From positions 1 to 5,659 of the forward strand of contig CAZCYD010000103.1 in the NCBI GenBank assembly GCA_964502735.1: 5,659 bases of DNA, given 5' to 3'. Both the position numbers and the translations under genes were made by a program. The stretch is from JACKAN01 sp964502735 (GTDB lineage Bacteria; Bdellovibrionota; Bdellovibrionia; Bdellovibrionales; UBA1609). Below the pieces are notes generated by a model. The model saw only the letters and a list, made by a program, of their open reading frames with translations, was not told the origin of the DNA and ran no database searches. Shown here one piece after another: positions 5,591-5,659 of this stretch (positions within the stretch are counted from its first letter, which is position 1; each line of letters opens with the position of its first letter).

Positions 5591-5642
5591 GAGGGCCTGT
5601 ATCTAAATGTAGAAGTCAGGACTTGATCGTACAGTTGCCCTC
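5591..5642. other. Second stem-loop, possible structured RNA or site
   Basis: GAGGGC (5591-5596) pairs with GCCCTC (5637-5642) and CTGTA (5597-5601) with TACAG (5630-5634), giving 11 pairs interrupted only by a 2-base TT bulge. A small inner hairpin, AAGT/ACTT (5613-5616 with 5621-5624), lies in the loop. It begins 6 bases after the large palindrome. There is no U-tract on either side, so it is not a standard terminator. Strand and function are unknown. Confidence 0.3.
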
Positions 5643-5659
5643 TTAGTAAGCAATCTAAA

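Larger units (their letters stand above)
5280..5659. other. Gene-free right flank
   Basis: No credible gene is seen here. The part next to the lipoprotein gene (5280-5400) is its 5' untranslated and promoter region; TAAAAT-like boxes are present on the minus strand but no good -35. A small palindrome, TCTAGG/CCTAGA, lies at 5384-5400 with a 5-base spacer. The rest is the large inverted-repeat element (5441-5584) and a second fold (5591-5642). Short open frames crossing the element on both strands are products of its symmetry. Confidence 0.6.

Noticed and set aside
5406..5606. 66-residue plus-strand open frame crossing the large palindrome
   Set aside because: It is a by-product of the repeat. 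Because of the symmetry, the minus strand encodes the same peptide pieces (e.g. FERSSRLKFCECTS and ILDDYFFRIGI), and there is no ribosome binding site.

Overview
This is an AT-rich bacterial stretch with five substantial protein genes. No tRNA, rRNA, CRISPR array or transposase gene was seen. The mix suggests a marine or environmental delta-like proteobacterium, possibly of the Bdellovibrio/Bacteriovorax type: a secreted endonuclease I, a receiver–PilZ regulator, a rhomboid-like membrane protein and a lipoprotein with a carbonic-anhydrase fold. That assignment is an inference from gene content and composition; no marker gene is present.

Layout. Positions 3-1076 (+) are the 3' part of a cysteine-rich, probably exported protein of unknown function whose 5' end lies outside the window. 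Convergent to it, 1152-2003 (-) encodes an exported endonuclease I (EndA/Vvn type) with its active-site residues intact. A roughly 0.4 kb divergent intergenic region follows. It holds a candidate promoter, a short tandem repeat and a 16-codon mini-ORF with a very good ribosome binding site. Next comes a probable two-gene plus-strand operon: a response regulator with a C-terminal PilZ-like domain (2417-3154), then a six-helix rhomboid-like membrane protein with a long cytoplasmic tail (3191-4351). Convergent to that pair, 4398-5279 (-) encodes a lipoprotein with an alpha-carbonic-anhydrase domain. The last 380 bases are non-coding. They contain a 144-bp element with perfect 52-bp inverted arms and, next to it, a second, smaller fold.

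Most notable points. (1) In an ungapped alignment to the family motif, the carbonic-anhydrase-like lipoprotein has lost all three zinc-binding histidines (replaced by Ser, Arg and Gln) but keeps the rest of the fold. It looks like a bacterial counterpart of the carbonic-anhydrase-related proteins, probably a binding protein rather than an enzyme. (2) The rhomboid-like protein keeps the Ser and His positions of the dyad, but the glycine after the serine is Trp and the usual oxyanion residues are not evident, suggesting a pseudoprotease. (3) The PilZ-like domain lacks the usual c-di-GMP-binding motifs. (4) The large palindrome looks like a mobile or REP/MITE-type repeat. Three of the four best-preserved proteins are therefore familiar folds with degenerate active or ligand-binding sites. 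The genes are not obviously one pathway; only the regulator and rhomboid-like pair are likely co-transcribed.
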